Assembly (NCBI RefSeq): GCF_001552175.1
Contig: NZ_BCQR01000001.1
Coordinates: 62,001-126,000 of the forward strand
DNA length: 64,000 nt
Direction of reading: 5' to 3'
Source: Actinomadura kijaniata NBRC 14229
Lineage (GTDB): Bacteria; Actinomycetota; Actinomycetes; Streptosporangiales; Streptosporangiaceae
Of this stretch, positions 17,085 through 26,730 are shown piece by piece; the first letter of the stretch is position 1; every line of letters starts with the position of its first letter. Made by a program: the position numbers and the translations under genes. The notes under the pieces are model-generated. The model worked only from the letters and a program-made list of their open reading frames with translations. It made no database searches and had not been told where the DNA came from.

Positions 17085-17846
<762 letters not shown>

Positions 17847-17849
17847 CCC

Positions 17850-17885
17850 CGCGGGGTGCGCCCCACGCGCCGGGCGCACCCCGCG
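17850..17885 (+). terminator. hairpin terminator after DUF5701 gene
   Basis: A perfect 14-bp stem (CGCGGGGTGCGCCC with GGGCGCACCCCGCG) and an 8-nt loop begin 4 nt after the stop. There is no U-tract, as is usual for actinomycete terminators. Confidence 0.75.
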
Positions 17886-17968
17886 CCACCTGCCGGAGAC
17901 GTCCGGGCCTGCCGAACCCGAGGGCCGATCTTGGCAGGTTCCGCCCGTTGACCCGGAGGCCGGTCCGT

Positions 17969-17984
17969 ACTGGTCTGGACCAGA
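17969..17984 (+). promoter_or_regulatory. DasR-like (dre) operator upstream of GH3
   Basis: ACTGGTCTGGACCAGA matches the dre consensus ACTGGTCTAGACCACT at 13 of 16 positions and lies 22 bp before the GH3 start. DasR represses chitin and N-acetylglucosamine genes in Streptomyces, which fits the enzyme downstream. Confidence 0.6.
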
Positions 17985-18006
17985 GATGATCTCCGAAGGA
18001 GGCGCG

Positions 18007-19731
18007 ATGCGGAACCGGCTGACGGCGACCCTTCTGACGGCGGCACTCGGCCTGCCCCTGGCCCCCGCCGCCGCGCACGCGCAGGCTGGCGGCGACCGCT
18101 GCGACCCCCGGGCGCGGCTCGCCCGGATGACCGACGCCGAGAAGGTCGGGCAGATGGTCATGGCGGTCACCCACGACGGCCCCGACGGGATGCCGAACGA
18201 GCAGACCCGCCGGGCGATCCAGGACCTGAAGATCGGCTCGGTGATCACCTCCGAGCCCCGCACGCCGGGGCTCGCCGCCCGGTACTCCAACCAGGTGCAG
18301 CGCTGGGCCGCCGGGACGCGGCCCGGCCTGCCGCTGCTGGTGTCGGGCGACTTCGAGTTCGGCACCACGCACAACGTGCGCGAGGGCACCACCCCGCTGC
18401 CGAACGCGATGGGACTCGGCGCGGCCCGCGACCCGCGCCTGGCCCGGGACGCCGCCCGCGTCACCGCCGCCGAGGCCCGCGCGATGGGCTTCCACTGGAA
18501 CTACGCGCCGGTCGCCGACGTCAACACCAACCCCGCCAACCCGATCATCGGCGTTCGGTCGTTCGGGGAGCGGACCGGCCTGGTGCGCGACCTGGTGGAC
18601 ACGCAGGTCCGCGCCTACCGCGACGCCGGGGTCGTCGCCACGCCCAAGCACTTCCCCGGCCACGGCGACACCCGCAACGACAGCCACCTCGACCTCCCGG
18701 CCGTGGAGTACGACCGGGCCACCCTCGAACGCGTCCACCTGCCGCCGTTCCGGGCCGCCGTCGACGCCGGGGCCGAGGCGATCATGACGGCGCACGTGGT
18801 GGTCAAGGCGATCGACCCCGACCTGCCCGCCACCCTGTCGCCCAAGGTCCTCACCGGGCTGCTGCGGCGGGAGATGGGGTTCCGGGGGCTGATCGTCACC
18901 GACGGCATGGACATGGACGCCATCGACAAGAACTGGGGCACCCGCGAGGCGACCGTCATGGCCGTCAGGGCGGGCGCGGACGTGGTGATGTCCACCGGCG
19001 AGCACCAGACGCAGGTGGACGCCGTGGACGCGCTGCTGGACGCGGTCCGCTCCGGGGAGCTGCCCCGCCGGCGCGTGGACGAGTCGGTGCTGCGCGTCCT
19101 CAGCCTCAAGTGCGCCAACGTCAAGAACCGCTACGTCAGCCCCGCGCTGGCCGAACGCGTCGCGGGCAACGCCGCGTTCCGGCACCGCGCCGCCGAACTC
19201 GGCCGGGCCGCGACCACCCTGGTCAAGAACGAGGGCCGGGTGCTCCCCTTCGACGCGCGCGACACCAAGCGCACCCTGGTCGCCGGGGTCGCGCAGACCG
19301 AGCAGCTCGCGAACGCCGTGGACGCCGTCGCGTCCGGCCCCGTGACGAGCTGGCAGGCGTCCACCGTCAACCCGACCGACGCCGAGATCGCCGAGGCCGT
19401 GCGGCGGGCGAGGGAGGCCGACCGCGTCGTCGTCGCCACCTACTCCTCCGGCCCGCTGCCCGCCGGACAGGCCAGGCTCGTGGACGCCCTGCTGGCCACC
19501 GGCAGGCCCGTCGCCGCCGTCGCCACCGGACTGCCCTACGACTACGCGGCCTACCCGAGGGTCAAGGCGTACGTGGCGAGCTACGCGACCACCGCGCGCG
19601 CCCAGCGGATCAACCTGACCATGCACCGCACGACCGCCGAGGTGCTGTTCGGGCGGCGGCCCGGCGGGCGGCTGCCGGTGACGATCGCCGGGCACTTCCC
19701 CTTCGGGCACGGGCTGACGTACGGGGGCTGA
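18007..19731 (+). CDS. secreted GH3 beta-N-acetylglucosaminidase
   Basis: A 574-aa exported glycoside hydrolase. ATG 18007 is chosen over 17986 because GAAGGAGG ends 5 nt upstream and the product then starts with a clean signal peptide (MRNRLTATLLTAALGLPLA). The NagZ-type substrate loop KHFPGHGDTRNDSH starts at ~residue 214 and carries the Asp-His acid/base dyad. The nucleophile is Asp299 in VTDGMDMD. A second ~200-residue C-terminal domain follows. It removes terminal N-acetylglucosamine from chitooligosaccharides or peptidoglycan fragments. The dre-like operator supports a GlcNAc-responsive role. Confidence 0.92.
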   Translation: MRNRLTATLLTAALGLPLAPAAAHAQAGGDRCDPRARLARMTDAEKVGQMVMAVTHDGPDGMPNEQTRRAIQDLKIGSVITSEPRTPGLAARYSNQVQRWAAGTRPGLPLLVSGDFEFGTTHNVREGTTPLPNAMGLGAARDPRLARDAARVTAAEARAMGFHWNYAPVADVNTNPANPIIGVRSFGERTGLVRDLVDTQVRAYRDAGVVATPKHFPGHGDTRNDSHLDLPAVEYDRATLERVHLPPFRAAVDAGAEAIMTAHVVVKAIDPDLPATLSPKVLTGLLRREMGFRGLIVTDGMDMDAIDKNWGTREATVMAVRAGADVVMSTGEHQTQVDAVDALLDAVRSGELPRRRVDESVLRVLSLKCANVKNRYVSPALAERVAGNAAFRHRAAELGRAATTLVKNEGRVLPFDARDTKRTLVAGVAQTEQLANAVDAVASGPVTSWQASTVNPTDAEIAEAVRRAREADRVVVATYSSGPLPAGQARLVDALLATGRPVAAVATGLPYDYAAYPRVKAYVASYATTARAQRINLTMHRTTAEVLFGRRPGGRLPVTIAGHFPFGHGLTYGG

Positions 19732-19793
19732 CGGACGGGAGCCGCCGGGCGGGGACTGACGTACCGCGGCGTTCGGCACGTACGGTGGCAAAG

Positions 19794-20906
19794 GTGAGCG
19801 TGGTTCGAGGCGAGGCGCGGCGGCGATGGCTCGTCGTCGCCGCCCTCGTCGCGGCGCTCGTCGCGGTCCCCGTCACCGTCGCCGCCTGGCCGGTCGGCGC
19901 GCCCGCCCCCGCGCCGGACCGCCTGCGCGCCCTGGTCCGCGCCGCGTCGGCCGCCCCCCACGAGGGCCTGGTCGAGACCCGCGGAACGCTCGGGCTGCCC
20001 ACGCTGCCCGGCCTGGAGGACGCCACCGGGCTGCTCGGCGGCACCAACCGGATCCGCGTCTGGTTCGAGGAGCCGCGCCGCTGGCGGGTGGCGCTGCTCC
20101 AGCCCGCCGGGGAACGCGGCTTCCAGCAGACCCCCGGGGAGCTGACCATCTGGGACCACGAACGCGAACTGCTCACCAAGGTCCGCGGCGACCCCGCCGT
20201 CCGGCTGCCCAACGCCACCGACCTCACCCCGCCCGCGCTGGCCCGCCGCCTGCTGGCGCTGGCCGGGAGCGGCGACCGGGTCACCGCGCTGCCCGCCCGC
20301 CGCGTCGCGGGCCGCGCCGCCGCCGGGCTGCGCGTCACCCCGGCCGACCCGGGCACCACGATCGGGACGCTGGAGGTGTGGGCCGACCCGCGCACCGGCT
20401 TCCCCCTGGAGACGCGGATCACCCCGCGGGGAACCGGACGGCCCGCGCTGACCAGCCGCTTCCTGGACCTGGAGCTGCGCCGCCCGGACCGCGGCGCGGT
20501 CTCCCCCACCCCGCGGCCGCACCTGCGGACGGTCAGCGTCGCCGCGCCCGACCTGCTGACCCGGATCGCCTACCGCAGCGACCGCCGGCTGCCCGACACC
20601 CTCGCCGGACGTCCCGCGCTGGACTCCACGCCGTCGGTCGCCAGCCTGCGCGCCTACCGGGACGGGTTCGCGTCGTTCCTGGTGGCGCCGCTGCCCGGCA
20701 TGTACGGCGGGCGGGTGTACCAGGCGGCGCTCCAGGCGGGCGCGCCGGAGATCCGGATCCAGCGCGGCACCGTGGCGCTGCTGCTGCGGTCGTCGCTGCT
20801 CAACGCGATGCTGGTGCGCAACTGGGGCGGCGAGCCCACGTTCCTGATCATCGGGGCGGTCGGCCAGGACCGGCTGACCGCCGTGGCCCGGGAGCTCTAT
20901 CCATGA
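19794..20906 (+). CDS. LolA/RseB-like membrane-anchored protein
   Basis: A 370-aa protein with an N-terminal membrane anchor (WLVVAALVAALVAVPVTVAAW). The extracellular part resembles the LolA/MucB-RseB lipid-binding half-barrel (RIRVWFEEPRRWRVALLQ, LTIWDHERELLTKVRGD, VWADPRTGFPLETRI). Such proteins precede ABC exporters in many actinobacteria. The start is GTG 19794 or GTG 19785; a TACGGT element at 19781-19786 would make the GTG 19794 transcript nearly leaderless. Its stop overlaps the ABC ATPase start (ATGA). Confidence 0.75.
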   Translation: MSVVRGEARRRWLVVAALVAALVAVPVTVAAWPVGAPAPAPDRLRALVRAASAAPHEGLVETRGTLGLPTLPGLEDATGLLGGTNRIRVWFEEPRRWRVALLQPAGERGFQQTPGELTIWDHERELLTKVRGDPAVRLPNATDLTPPALARRLLALAGSGDRVTALPARRVAGRAAAGLRVTPADPGTTIGTLEVWADPRTGFPLETRITPRGTGRPALTSRFLDLELRRPDRGAVSPTPRPHLRTVSVAAPDLLTRIAYRSDRRLPDTLAGRPALDSTPSVASLRAYRDGFASFLVAPLPGMYGGRVYQAALQAGAPEIRIQRGTVALLLRSSLLNAMLVRNWGGEPTFLIIGAVGQDRLTAVARELYP

Positions 20907-21820
20907 TCGTCACACGGGCGCTGACCAAGCGCTTCGGCCGGGTCACGGCGGTGGACGGGGTCGATCTGGACGTCGGGGAGGGCGACCGGTACGGGCTGCT
21001 CGGCCCCAACGGGTCCGGCAAGACCACCCTGGTCCGGATGCTGCTCGGCCTCGTCTACGCCACCTCCGGCGAGATCGAGGTGCTGGGCGAGCCGGTCCCG
21101 CGCCGCCTCGGCCGGGTGCTGCCGCGGGTCGGCGCGCTGGTGGAGGGGCCGGGGGCCTACCGGCACCTGTCGGGCCGCGCCAACCTGCGCCTGCTCGACG
21201 CCGCCGGGCCCGGCGGCGCCCGCCGCGACCGCCGCCACCGGATCGAGGAGGCCCTGGAGCGCGTCGGGCTGTCCGGCGTCGACGAGCGTCCCGTCCGCGC
21301 CTACTCCCTGGGCATGCGGCAGCGGCTCGGCCTGGCCGCCGCGCTGCTGCGCCGCCCCCGGCTGCTGGTCCTCGACGAGCCCACCAACGGCCTGGACCCC
21401 CAGGGCATCCGAGAGATCCGCGACCTGCTCGCCGACCTCAACGCGGACGGCACCACGATCCTGCTGTGCAGCCACCTGCTCGCCGAGGTCGAGGAGCTGT
21501 GCACCCGCGTCGGCGTGATGGACCGGGGGCGGCTGGTCCTCCAGTCCGACCTGGCGGAGATCCGCTCCCCCACCGGCCGGGTCGCCGTCCGCTCCCCCGA
21601 CGCCGACAAGGCCGCCGACCTGCTGGACGGCCGGGTCGAGCACCGCGACGGCGACCGGCTGCTGGTCCGCGCCGCCGACGCCGCCGAGCTCAACACCCTG
21701 CTCGTCACCGAAGGCCTGCGCGTCACCGAGATCGGAGCGCAGCGACGCTCCCTGGAGGAGGTCGTCCTGAACCTCACCGGCACCGGCTCCGACCGGCTCG
21801 ACCGGGAGCCGCAACGATGA
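20903..21820 (+). CDS. ABC transporter ATP-binding protein
   Basis: A 305-aa ATPase of the multidrug/DrrA-like exporter class. Walker A GPNGSGKT is at ~34-41, signature YSLGMRQRL at ~133 and Walker B LLVLDEPTNGLDP. A C-terminal DrrA-like extension follows. It energises the permease encoded next; both junctions are 4-nt ATGA overlaps, so three genes form one operon. Confidence 0.93.
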   Translation: MIVTRALTKRFGRVTAVDGVDLDVGEGDRYGLLGPNGSGKTTLVRMLLGLVYATSGEIEVLGEPVPRRLGRVLPRVGALVEGPGAYRHLSGRANLRLLDAAGPGGARRDRRHRIEEALERVGLSGVDERPVRAYSLGMRQRLGLAAALLRRPRLLVLDEPTNGLDPQGIREIRDLLADLNADGTTILLCSHLLAEVEELCTRVGVMDRGRLVLQSDLAEIRSPTGRVAVRSPDADKAADLLDGRVEHRDGDRLLVRAADAAELNTLLVTEGLRVTEIGAQRRSLEEVVLNLTGTGSDRLDREPQR

Positions 21821-22647
21821 TCACGACCGAGCTGGTGAAGCTGGTGCGGCGGCCCCGCACCTGGGTGTCGCTGCTGCTGCTGTGCGGGCTCCCGGCGATC
21901 GTGGCGGTGTTCCTCGGCGTCACCGAGATCGCGCCGCGCCCCGGCGAGGGCCCGGCGTTCCTGTCGGCCGTCCTCTCCAGCGGGCAGCTCTACCCGGCCG
22001 CGGCACTGGCGATGGTGCTGCCGCTGTTCCTGCCGGTGTCGGTCGCGGTGGTCGGCGGCGACTCGGTCGCGGGCGAGGCGGGCGCGGGCATGCTGCGCTA
22101 CCTGCTGGTGCGGCCGGTCGGCCGGACCCGGCTGCTGGTGGCCAAGCTGGTCGCGCTGGTCGCCTACGTGCTGCTGGCGGTCGTCCTGATCGTGGTGACG
22201 TCGTACGCGATGGGCGTGACGATGCTCGGCGACGCGCCCGCGGAGGCCCTGGCCGGGCAGGACCTGCTCAGCTCGGTGTCGGGGACGTCGCTGACCCGCA
22301 CCGAGCTGCTGCTGCGGGTCGCGGCGACCATGCTCTACGTCGGGGTGTGCATGCTGGGCGTCGGCGCGATCGCGCTGTTCCTGTCCACGCTGACCGACTC
22401 GGCGCTGGGCGCGGCGCTCGGCGCGCTCGCCGCGCTGATCACCAGCCAGGTGCTGGTGACGCTGGACGCCGCCGCGTCGGTCCGCCCCTACCTGCTGACC
22501 CGCTACTGGCTGGCGTGGGTGGACTTCTTCCGCGACCCGATCCTGTGGCGCGACATCGAACGCGGCCTGGCGCTCCAGGCCGTGTACGTGCTGGTGTTCC
22601 TGGCCGCCGCCTGGGCGAACTTCGCCACCCGCGACGTCACGAGCTGA
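21817..22647 (+). CDS. ABC transporter permease (ABC-2 type)
   Basis: A 276-aa integral membrane protein with about six transmembrane segments (for example YVLLAVVLIVVTSYAMGV and MLYVGVCMLGVGAIALFLS). It starts MITTELVKLVRRPRTWV, the usual amphipathic start of this class, and has a GDSVAGEAGAGMLRYLLVRP segment. It partners the ATPase directly upstream and the LolA/RseB-like protein. The substrate is unknown. Confidence 0.88.
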   Translation: MITTELVKLVRRPRTWVSLLLLCGLPAIVAVFLGVTEIAPRPGEGPAFLSAVLSSGQLYPAAALAMVLPLFLPVSVAVVGGDSVAGEAGAGMLRYLLVRPVGRTRLLVAKLVALVAYVLLAVVLIVVTSYAMGVTMLGDAPAEALAGQDLLSSVSGTSLTRTELLLRVAATMLYVGVCMLGVGAIALFLSTLTDSALGAALGALAALITSQVLVTLDAAASVRPYLLTRYWLAWVDFFRDPILWRDIERGLALQAVYVLVFLAAAWANFATRDVTS

Positions 22648-22650
22648 CCG

Positions 22651-23451
22651 TCACCCGCGCGGCGCCCCGCAGTCGCCGCGCCCGGGCCGCGACGGCGGCC
22701 CCGCGTCCAGCGCCCGCGTGACGATCGCGGTGACCAGCGGGTCGGCCGGGAGCCCGGTGTGGCCGACCCGCGCGTTCGGGCACACCTCCTGGACGCCCAC
22801 CCCGGTCGCCCCCGGCAGCCGCGACGCCTCGGGCCGCACGGTCTCGTCGTCGTCGGTCCACACCGAGACCCAGCGGGGCGGGTCGGGCGCGCGGTCCCCC
22901 AGCTCCCGCAGCAGGCCGCTGCCGGGCACGAGCTGGCGGCACGCCTCCGGGCAGGCGCCCGGCGCCAGCGCCGACCCGGCCGCCGCCAGGTCCGCGCCCT
23001 GGTGCGGCGACCCGAGCGTGACGATCCGCCGCGCCTTGCCGGCGCCGTCGTGCTCGCGCACCCACAGGCGCGCCACGACGCCGCCCGCCGAGTGCGCCAC
23101 CACGTCCACCGACGGCGCGCCGCCGCGCAGCGCCTCGGTCACCCGGCGGTCCAGCACCCGGGCCTGCTCGCGCAGGTCGCCGGTGCCGTCGCCGGGCATC
23201 TCCACCACGGCCGCCTCCCGGCCCGCGCCCCGCAGCCGGGCCGCCAGCACCCGCAGCCCGCCGGTCCCGCCGCCGTACCCCGGGACCAGCAACACGGGCC
23301 CGGGACGGTCCTGCGCCACCGCGTCCGCGCCGGAGGACCGCGCGAGCAGCACCCGCCCCGCCACGGCCCCGACCAGGAGCAGCGCCAGGGCCCCCACCGT
23401 CAGCACGAACACCCGCCGCTGCGGGCTGAGCCCCGCCAGCCGATCACGCAT
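22651..23451 (-). CDS. membrane-anchored lipase / alpha-beta hydrolase
   Basis: A 266-aa protein with an N-terminal signal anchor (RVFVLTVGALALLLVGAVAGRV), then PVLLVPGYGGGTGGLRVLA as the oxyanion region. The nucleophile elbow is VVAHSAGGVVARLW (GxSxG-type AHSAG), followed by IVTLGSPHQGAD, as in Streptomyces class I/2 esterase-lipases. His near the end (RVGHTGLPADP) would complete the triad. It is likely extracytoplasmic. It converges on the ABC permease with a 3-nt gap. Confidence 0.82.
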   Translation of the reverse strand: MRDRLAGLSPQRRVFVLTVGALALLLVGAVAGRVLLARSSGADAVAQDRPGPVLLVPGYGGGTGGLRVLAARLRGAGREAAVVEMPGDGTGDLREQARVLDRRVTEALRGGAPSVDVVAHSAGGVVARLWVREHDGAGKARRIVTLGSPHQGADLAAAGSALAPGACPEACRQLVPGSGLLRELGDRAPDPPRWVSVWTDDDETVRPEASRLPGATGVGVQEVCPNARVGHTGLPADPLVTAIVTRALDAGPPSRPGRGDCGAPRG

Positions 23452-23614
23452 GCATCCCAGAATGCCCGGAGAATCCCCGAACGGCACGACTCCCCGCGGA
23501 GTACCGGCCCCCGCCCGCCTACGCCCGGGGGCCGAGGACCGAACACCTCCCCCGCCGGACGCGCCGCCCCGCACCCGGCGGCGAAGGTGGTGGCGACCGC
23601 GAGAGGAGGCCCCG

Positions 23615-23710
23615 ATGGCCCGTCAGACCCGCGTCCGCCGCCGTCCCGCCCGGCGTTCCACGCCCGGCCCGGACCTGCGCACACCGAGCGGCCGCCCCCT
23701 CCCCTACTGA
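23615..23710 (+). CDS. small basic protein (31 aa)
   Basis: A strong ribosome-binding site (GAGGAGG, 9 nt upstream) precedes a 31-codon ORF rich in Arg and Pro (MARQTRVRRRPARRSTPGP). It ends 28 bp before the esterase gene and may be a leader or a short regulatory peptide. There is no homology to support it, so this is a tentative call. Confidence 0.35.
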   Translation: MARQTRVRRRPARRSTPGPDLRTPSGRPLPY

Positions 23711-23738
23711 GCCCCTACCGACTTCCCGGGAGCACGCC

Positions 23739-24680
23739 ATGCCCATCCTGCCGGAACTCCGGCCCATGCTGGAACGCATCGCCGCCGCCCGCGCGCGGCA
23801 GGCCGTTCCGCCGTCCCTCACCGGGCAGCGCACCATGATCGCCGCGCAGCAGCCGATGCGGCTGCGCCTGATGGAGCCCGCCCCGAAGGCCGACCGCGCC
23901 GAGCACCGCGTCCCCGTGCCCGGCGGGGAGATCATTGTGCGGGTGTTCACGCCGCCCGGCGCGGACGGGCCGCTCCCCGCCCACCTGCACGTCCACGGCG
24001 GCGGCTGGTGGCTGGGACTGCACGAGCCGCACGACGCCGCCTGCGCCCGCCTCGCCGTGGACGCCGGCTGCGCGGTCGTCTCGCCCGACCACCGGCTCGC
24101 GCCGGAGCACCCCTTCCCGGCCCCGGCCGAGGACGTGTACGCCACGCTGCTGTGGACCGTCGAGCACGCCGCCGGCCTGGGCGTCGACCCCGGGCGCGTC
24201 TCGGTCGGCGGCGTGTCCTCCGGCGGCAACCTCGCCGCCGCCGCGGCGCTCATGGCCCGCGACCGGGGCGGCCCCGCCCTGGCCGCGCAGCTCCTGGAGG
24301 TCGCGCCGCTCGACCTGACGCTGACCGCGCTCGCCGACGTCGAACCCGTCCCCGGCCTGCCGCTCACCCGCGAGGACGTGGCACGGTACGTCGGCCACTA
24401 CGCCGCCGGCACCCCGCGCGAGCACCCGTACCTGTCGCCGCTGCGCGCCGAGGACCTGTCGGGCCTCCCCCCGGCGCGGATCATGACGGCGGAGTACGAC
24501 CTCCTGCGCGACGACGGCGAACGCTACGCCGCCCGCCTCACCGAGGCGGGCGTCCCCGCCGCCGTCACGCGCTGGGCGGGCCACATCCACGGCTCCCACG
24601 AGATGACCGCGCTGCTGCCCTCGGCCCGCGAGTGGCAGGCGCTCAACGCGGCGTTCCTCCGCGACCGGCTACGGCGCTGA
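23739..24680 (+). CDS. alpha/beta hydrolase (HSL family esterase)
   Basis: A 313-aa esterase of the hormone-sensitive lipase family. The oxyanion motif is HVHGGGWWLG (~residues 86-95) and the nucleophile elbow is GVSSGGNLAA, where most relatives have GDSAGG. The catalytic Asp lies in AEYDLLRDDG and the His in HIHGSHEM. It is cytoplasmic, with no signal peptide. Its 3' end overlaps the convergent aldo/keto reductase by 12 nt. Confidence 0.9.
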   Translation: MPILPELRPMLERIAAARARQAVPPSLTGQRTMIAAQQPMRLRLMEPAPKADRAEHRVPVPGGEIIVRVFTPPGADGPLPAHLHVHGGGWWLGLHEPHDAACARLAVDAGCAVVSPDHRLAPEHPFPAPAEDVYATLLWTVEHAAGLGVDPGRVSVGGVSSGGNLAAAAALMARDRGGPALAAQLLEVAPLDLTLTALADVEPVPGLPLTREDVARYVGHYAAGTPREHPYLSPLRAEDLSGLPPARIMTAEYDLLRDDGERYAARLTEAGVPAAVTRWAGHIHGSHEMTALLPSAREWQALNAAFLRDRLRR

Positions 24681-25655
24681 CGGGCCGGTCCCGGCACCGG
24701 TGCGGTCGATGGCCGCGCGGATCTCGGCCAGGTCCTCCCCGGTCAGCTCCAGGTTCCCGGCCGTGACCCAGCCGTCGACCTGGTCGGGCCGCCGCGCCCC
24801 GACGATCGCGCCGGTCACGCCGGGCCAGGCCAGCGTCCACGCCACCGCGACCGCGCCCGGCGTCACCCCGTGCCGGTCGGCGACCGGGCGCAGGGCGTCG
24901 GCCAGCGCGAGGTTCGCGGCCAGGCCGGTGGTGAAGTCGGGGGCGGCGCGCCGCCAGTCGTCGGCGGGCAGGGCGGCGGCGCGTTCGGCGGTGAACGCCC
25001 CGGTCAGCAGCCCCGACTGCATCGGCGAGTACACGATCACGCCGGTGTCGTGGGCGGCGCACCAGGCGACCTCGTCGGCGAACGACCGGTTGATCGCCGA
25101 GAACGGCGGCTGGAGCGTGTCCACGTGCCCGGCGCGTTCGGCGGCCTCCAGCCGGTCCACGCGGTGGTTGGACAGCCCGACCGCGCGGACCTTCCCCTCG
25201 GCCCTCAGGTCCAGCATGGTCTGCCAGTACTCCTCGACGGGATCTCCCGCGTCGGGGATCTGGTGGACCTGGTACAGGTCGATGCGTTCGACGCGCAGCC
25301 GCCGCAACGACGCCTCCACCTCGCGGCGGATCGAGGCGGGCGTGACGACCCGCGACACCCGCCCCTGGTCGTCCCAGACCTCGCCGCACTTGGTGAACAC
25401 GTAGGGCCGGTCGGACTCGGGCAGCCCGTCCAGGGCCTTTGCGACGATCTCCTCCGAGTGCCCGAGCCCGTACACCGCGGCGGTGTCGATCCAGTTGACG
25501 CCGTGTTCCAGCGCCCGCCGGACCGCCGCCACCGAGTCGCCGTCGTCCTGGCTCCCCCACCCGTGCTGCCACTGCCCGCCGACCGCCCAGGCCCCGAAGC
25601 CCACCCGCGTGATCTCCATGTCGGTCGTGCCGAACCGCACCTTGCGCAACGTCAT
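24669..25655 (-). CDS. aldo/keto reductase, last gene of the encapsulin-terpene operon
   Basis: A 328-aa NADPH-dependent oxidoreductase. The tetrad is visible: Asp and Tyr in WIDTAAVYGLG, Lys in VFTKCGEVW and His in YQVHQIPDAG. The NADPH-binding end is IVGARRPDQVDGW. It starts 17 nt after the polyprenyl synthase stop on the same strand. It is therefore probably co-transcribed and could modify a terpene product or act on an unrelated substrate. Being last and not shell-coupled, its link to the pathway is an inference. Confidence 0.88.
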   Translation of the reverse strand: MTLRKVRFGTTDMEITRVGFGAWAVGGQWQHGWGSQDDGDSVAAVRRALEHGVNWIDTAAVYGLGHSEEIVAKALDGLPESDRPYVFTKCGEVWDDQGRVSRVVTPASIRREVEASLRRLRVERIDLYQVHQIPDAGDPVEEYWQTMLDLRAEGKVRAVGLSNHRVDRLEAAERAGHVDTLQPPFSAINRSFADEVAWCAAHDTGVIVYSPMQSGLLTGAFTAERAAALPADDWRRAAPDFTTGLAANLALADALRPVADRHGVTPGAVAVAWTLAWPGVTGAIVGARRPDQVDGWVTAGNLELTGEDLAEIRAAIDRTGAGTGPSAP

Positions 25656-25672
25656 GCGACCATCATGACCGG

Positions 25673-26713
25673 TCAGTGATCGCGGCGCGTCACCAGCCGG
25701 GCCACCGCGTCCAGCTCCTGGTGGGCCGGGGACTCCGGGGCCGCCATCGCCAGCTCGGCGAGGGCCCCGGTCATCAGCTCGTCGGCGCGCCGCGACGCCC
25801 ACGCCCGCCCGCCCGCGTCCTCCACCAGCCGCGCCGCCCGCGCCAGCTCGGCGTCCCCGAGCGGCTCCTTCCCCAGATACAGCGTCCCCAGCTCCCGGCC
25901 CGCGTCCGTGCCGGACGCCAGGGCCGCCACCACCGGCAGCGACTTCTTGCGGTTGCGCAGGTCGGAGTAGACGGGCTTGCCGGTGACGGCCGGGTCGCCC
26001 CAGATGCCCAGCAGGTCGTCGACGAGCTGGAACGCCAGGCCGAGGCCCTCCCCGAACGCCCGCAGCCGCTCCACCCGTTCGCGCGTCGCGCCGCCGAACA
26101 TCCCGCCCAGCGCGCACGACGCGCCCATCAGCGCGGCCGTCTTGCCCGACGCCATCGCCAGGCACTCGGCGAGCGCGACGTCGGCGCGTTCCTCGAACGC
26201 CATGTCCGCGCTCTGCCCCTCCACCAGGTCCAGCATGGCGCGGGACAGCACGCCCACCGCGCCGCGCGCCGCCGGGCCGGGGGCGGCGGCGACCATCTCG
26301 AACGCCGCCGCCAGCAGCGCGTCCCCGGCCAGGATCGCCGCGTTCGCGCCGAACACGCTCCACGCCGTCGCGCGGTGCCGCCGGGTCAGGTCGCCGTCCA
26401 TCACGTCGTCGTGCAGCAGCGAGAAGTTGTGCGCGAGCTCCACGGCGACGGCGGCGGGCAGCGCGTCGGCCGCCGTCCCGCCGACCGCCTCGGCGCACAG
26501 CAGCGTCAGCGCCGGGCGGATCGCCTTGCCCGCCCCGCCCCGCGCGGGCCGGTCCTCCTCGTCGCGCCAGCCGAAGTGGTAGGCGGCGATCCGGCGCATC
26601 ACCGAGGGCAGCTCCGCCACCACCTCGCGCAGCGCCGGATCGAGCAGGCCGCGGCTCCACACCAGCGCCTCGGCCGCCGAACGCGCCGTTCCCGTCTCCT
26701 GGGTCGCCGACAT
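25673..26713 (-). CDS. polyprenyl (geranyl/farnesyl-type) diphosphate synthase of encapsulin operon
   Basis: A 346-aa trans-isoprenyl diphosphate synthase. The first aspartate-rich motif is HDDVMD (Asp102, 103, 106) and the second is DDLLGIWGD (~232-240). Phe97, five residues before the first Asp, suggests a short to medium chain (C15-C20), which would suit a sesquiterpene cyclase. The N-terminus (ALVWSRGLLDPALREVV, AAYHFGWRDEE) resembles synthases found beside Family 2B encapsulins. ATG 26713 has a perfect AAGGAGG and lies 17 nt after the shell 1 stop. Such synthases are reported as likely cargo or pathway partners. Confidence 0.9.
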   Translation of the reverse strand: MSATQETGTARSAAEALVWSRGLLDPALREVVAELPSVMRRIAAYHFGWRDEEDRPARGGAGKAIRPALTLLCAEAVGGTAADALPAAVAVELAHNFSLLHDDVMDGDLTRRHRATAWSVFGANAAILAGDALLAAAFEMVAAAPGPAARGAVGVLSRAMLDLVEGQSADMAFEERADVALAECLAMASGKTAALMGASCALGGMFGGATRERVERLRAFGEGLGLAFQLVDDLLGIWGDPAVTGKPVYSDLRNRKKSLPVVAALASGTDAGRELGTLYLGKEPLGDAELARAARLVEDAGGRAWASRRADELMTGALAELAMAAPESPAHQELDAVARLVTRRDH

Positions 26714-26730
26714 CGAGACCTCCTTCGCGC

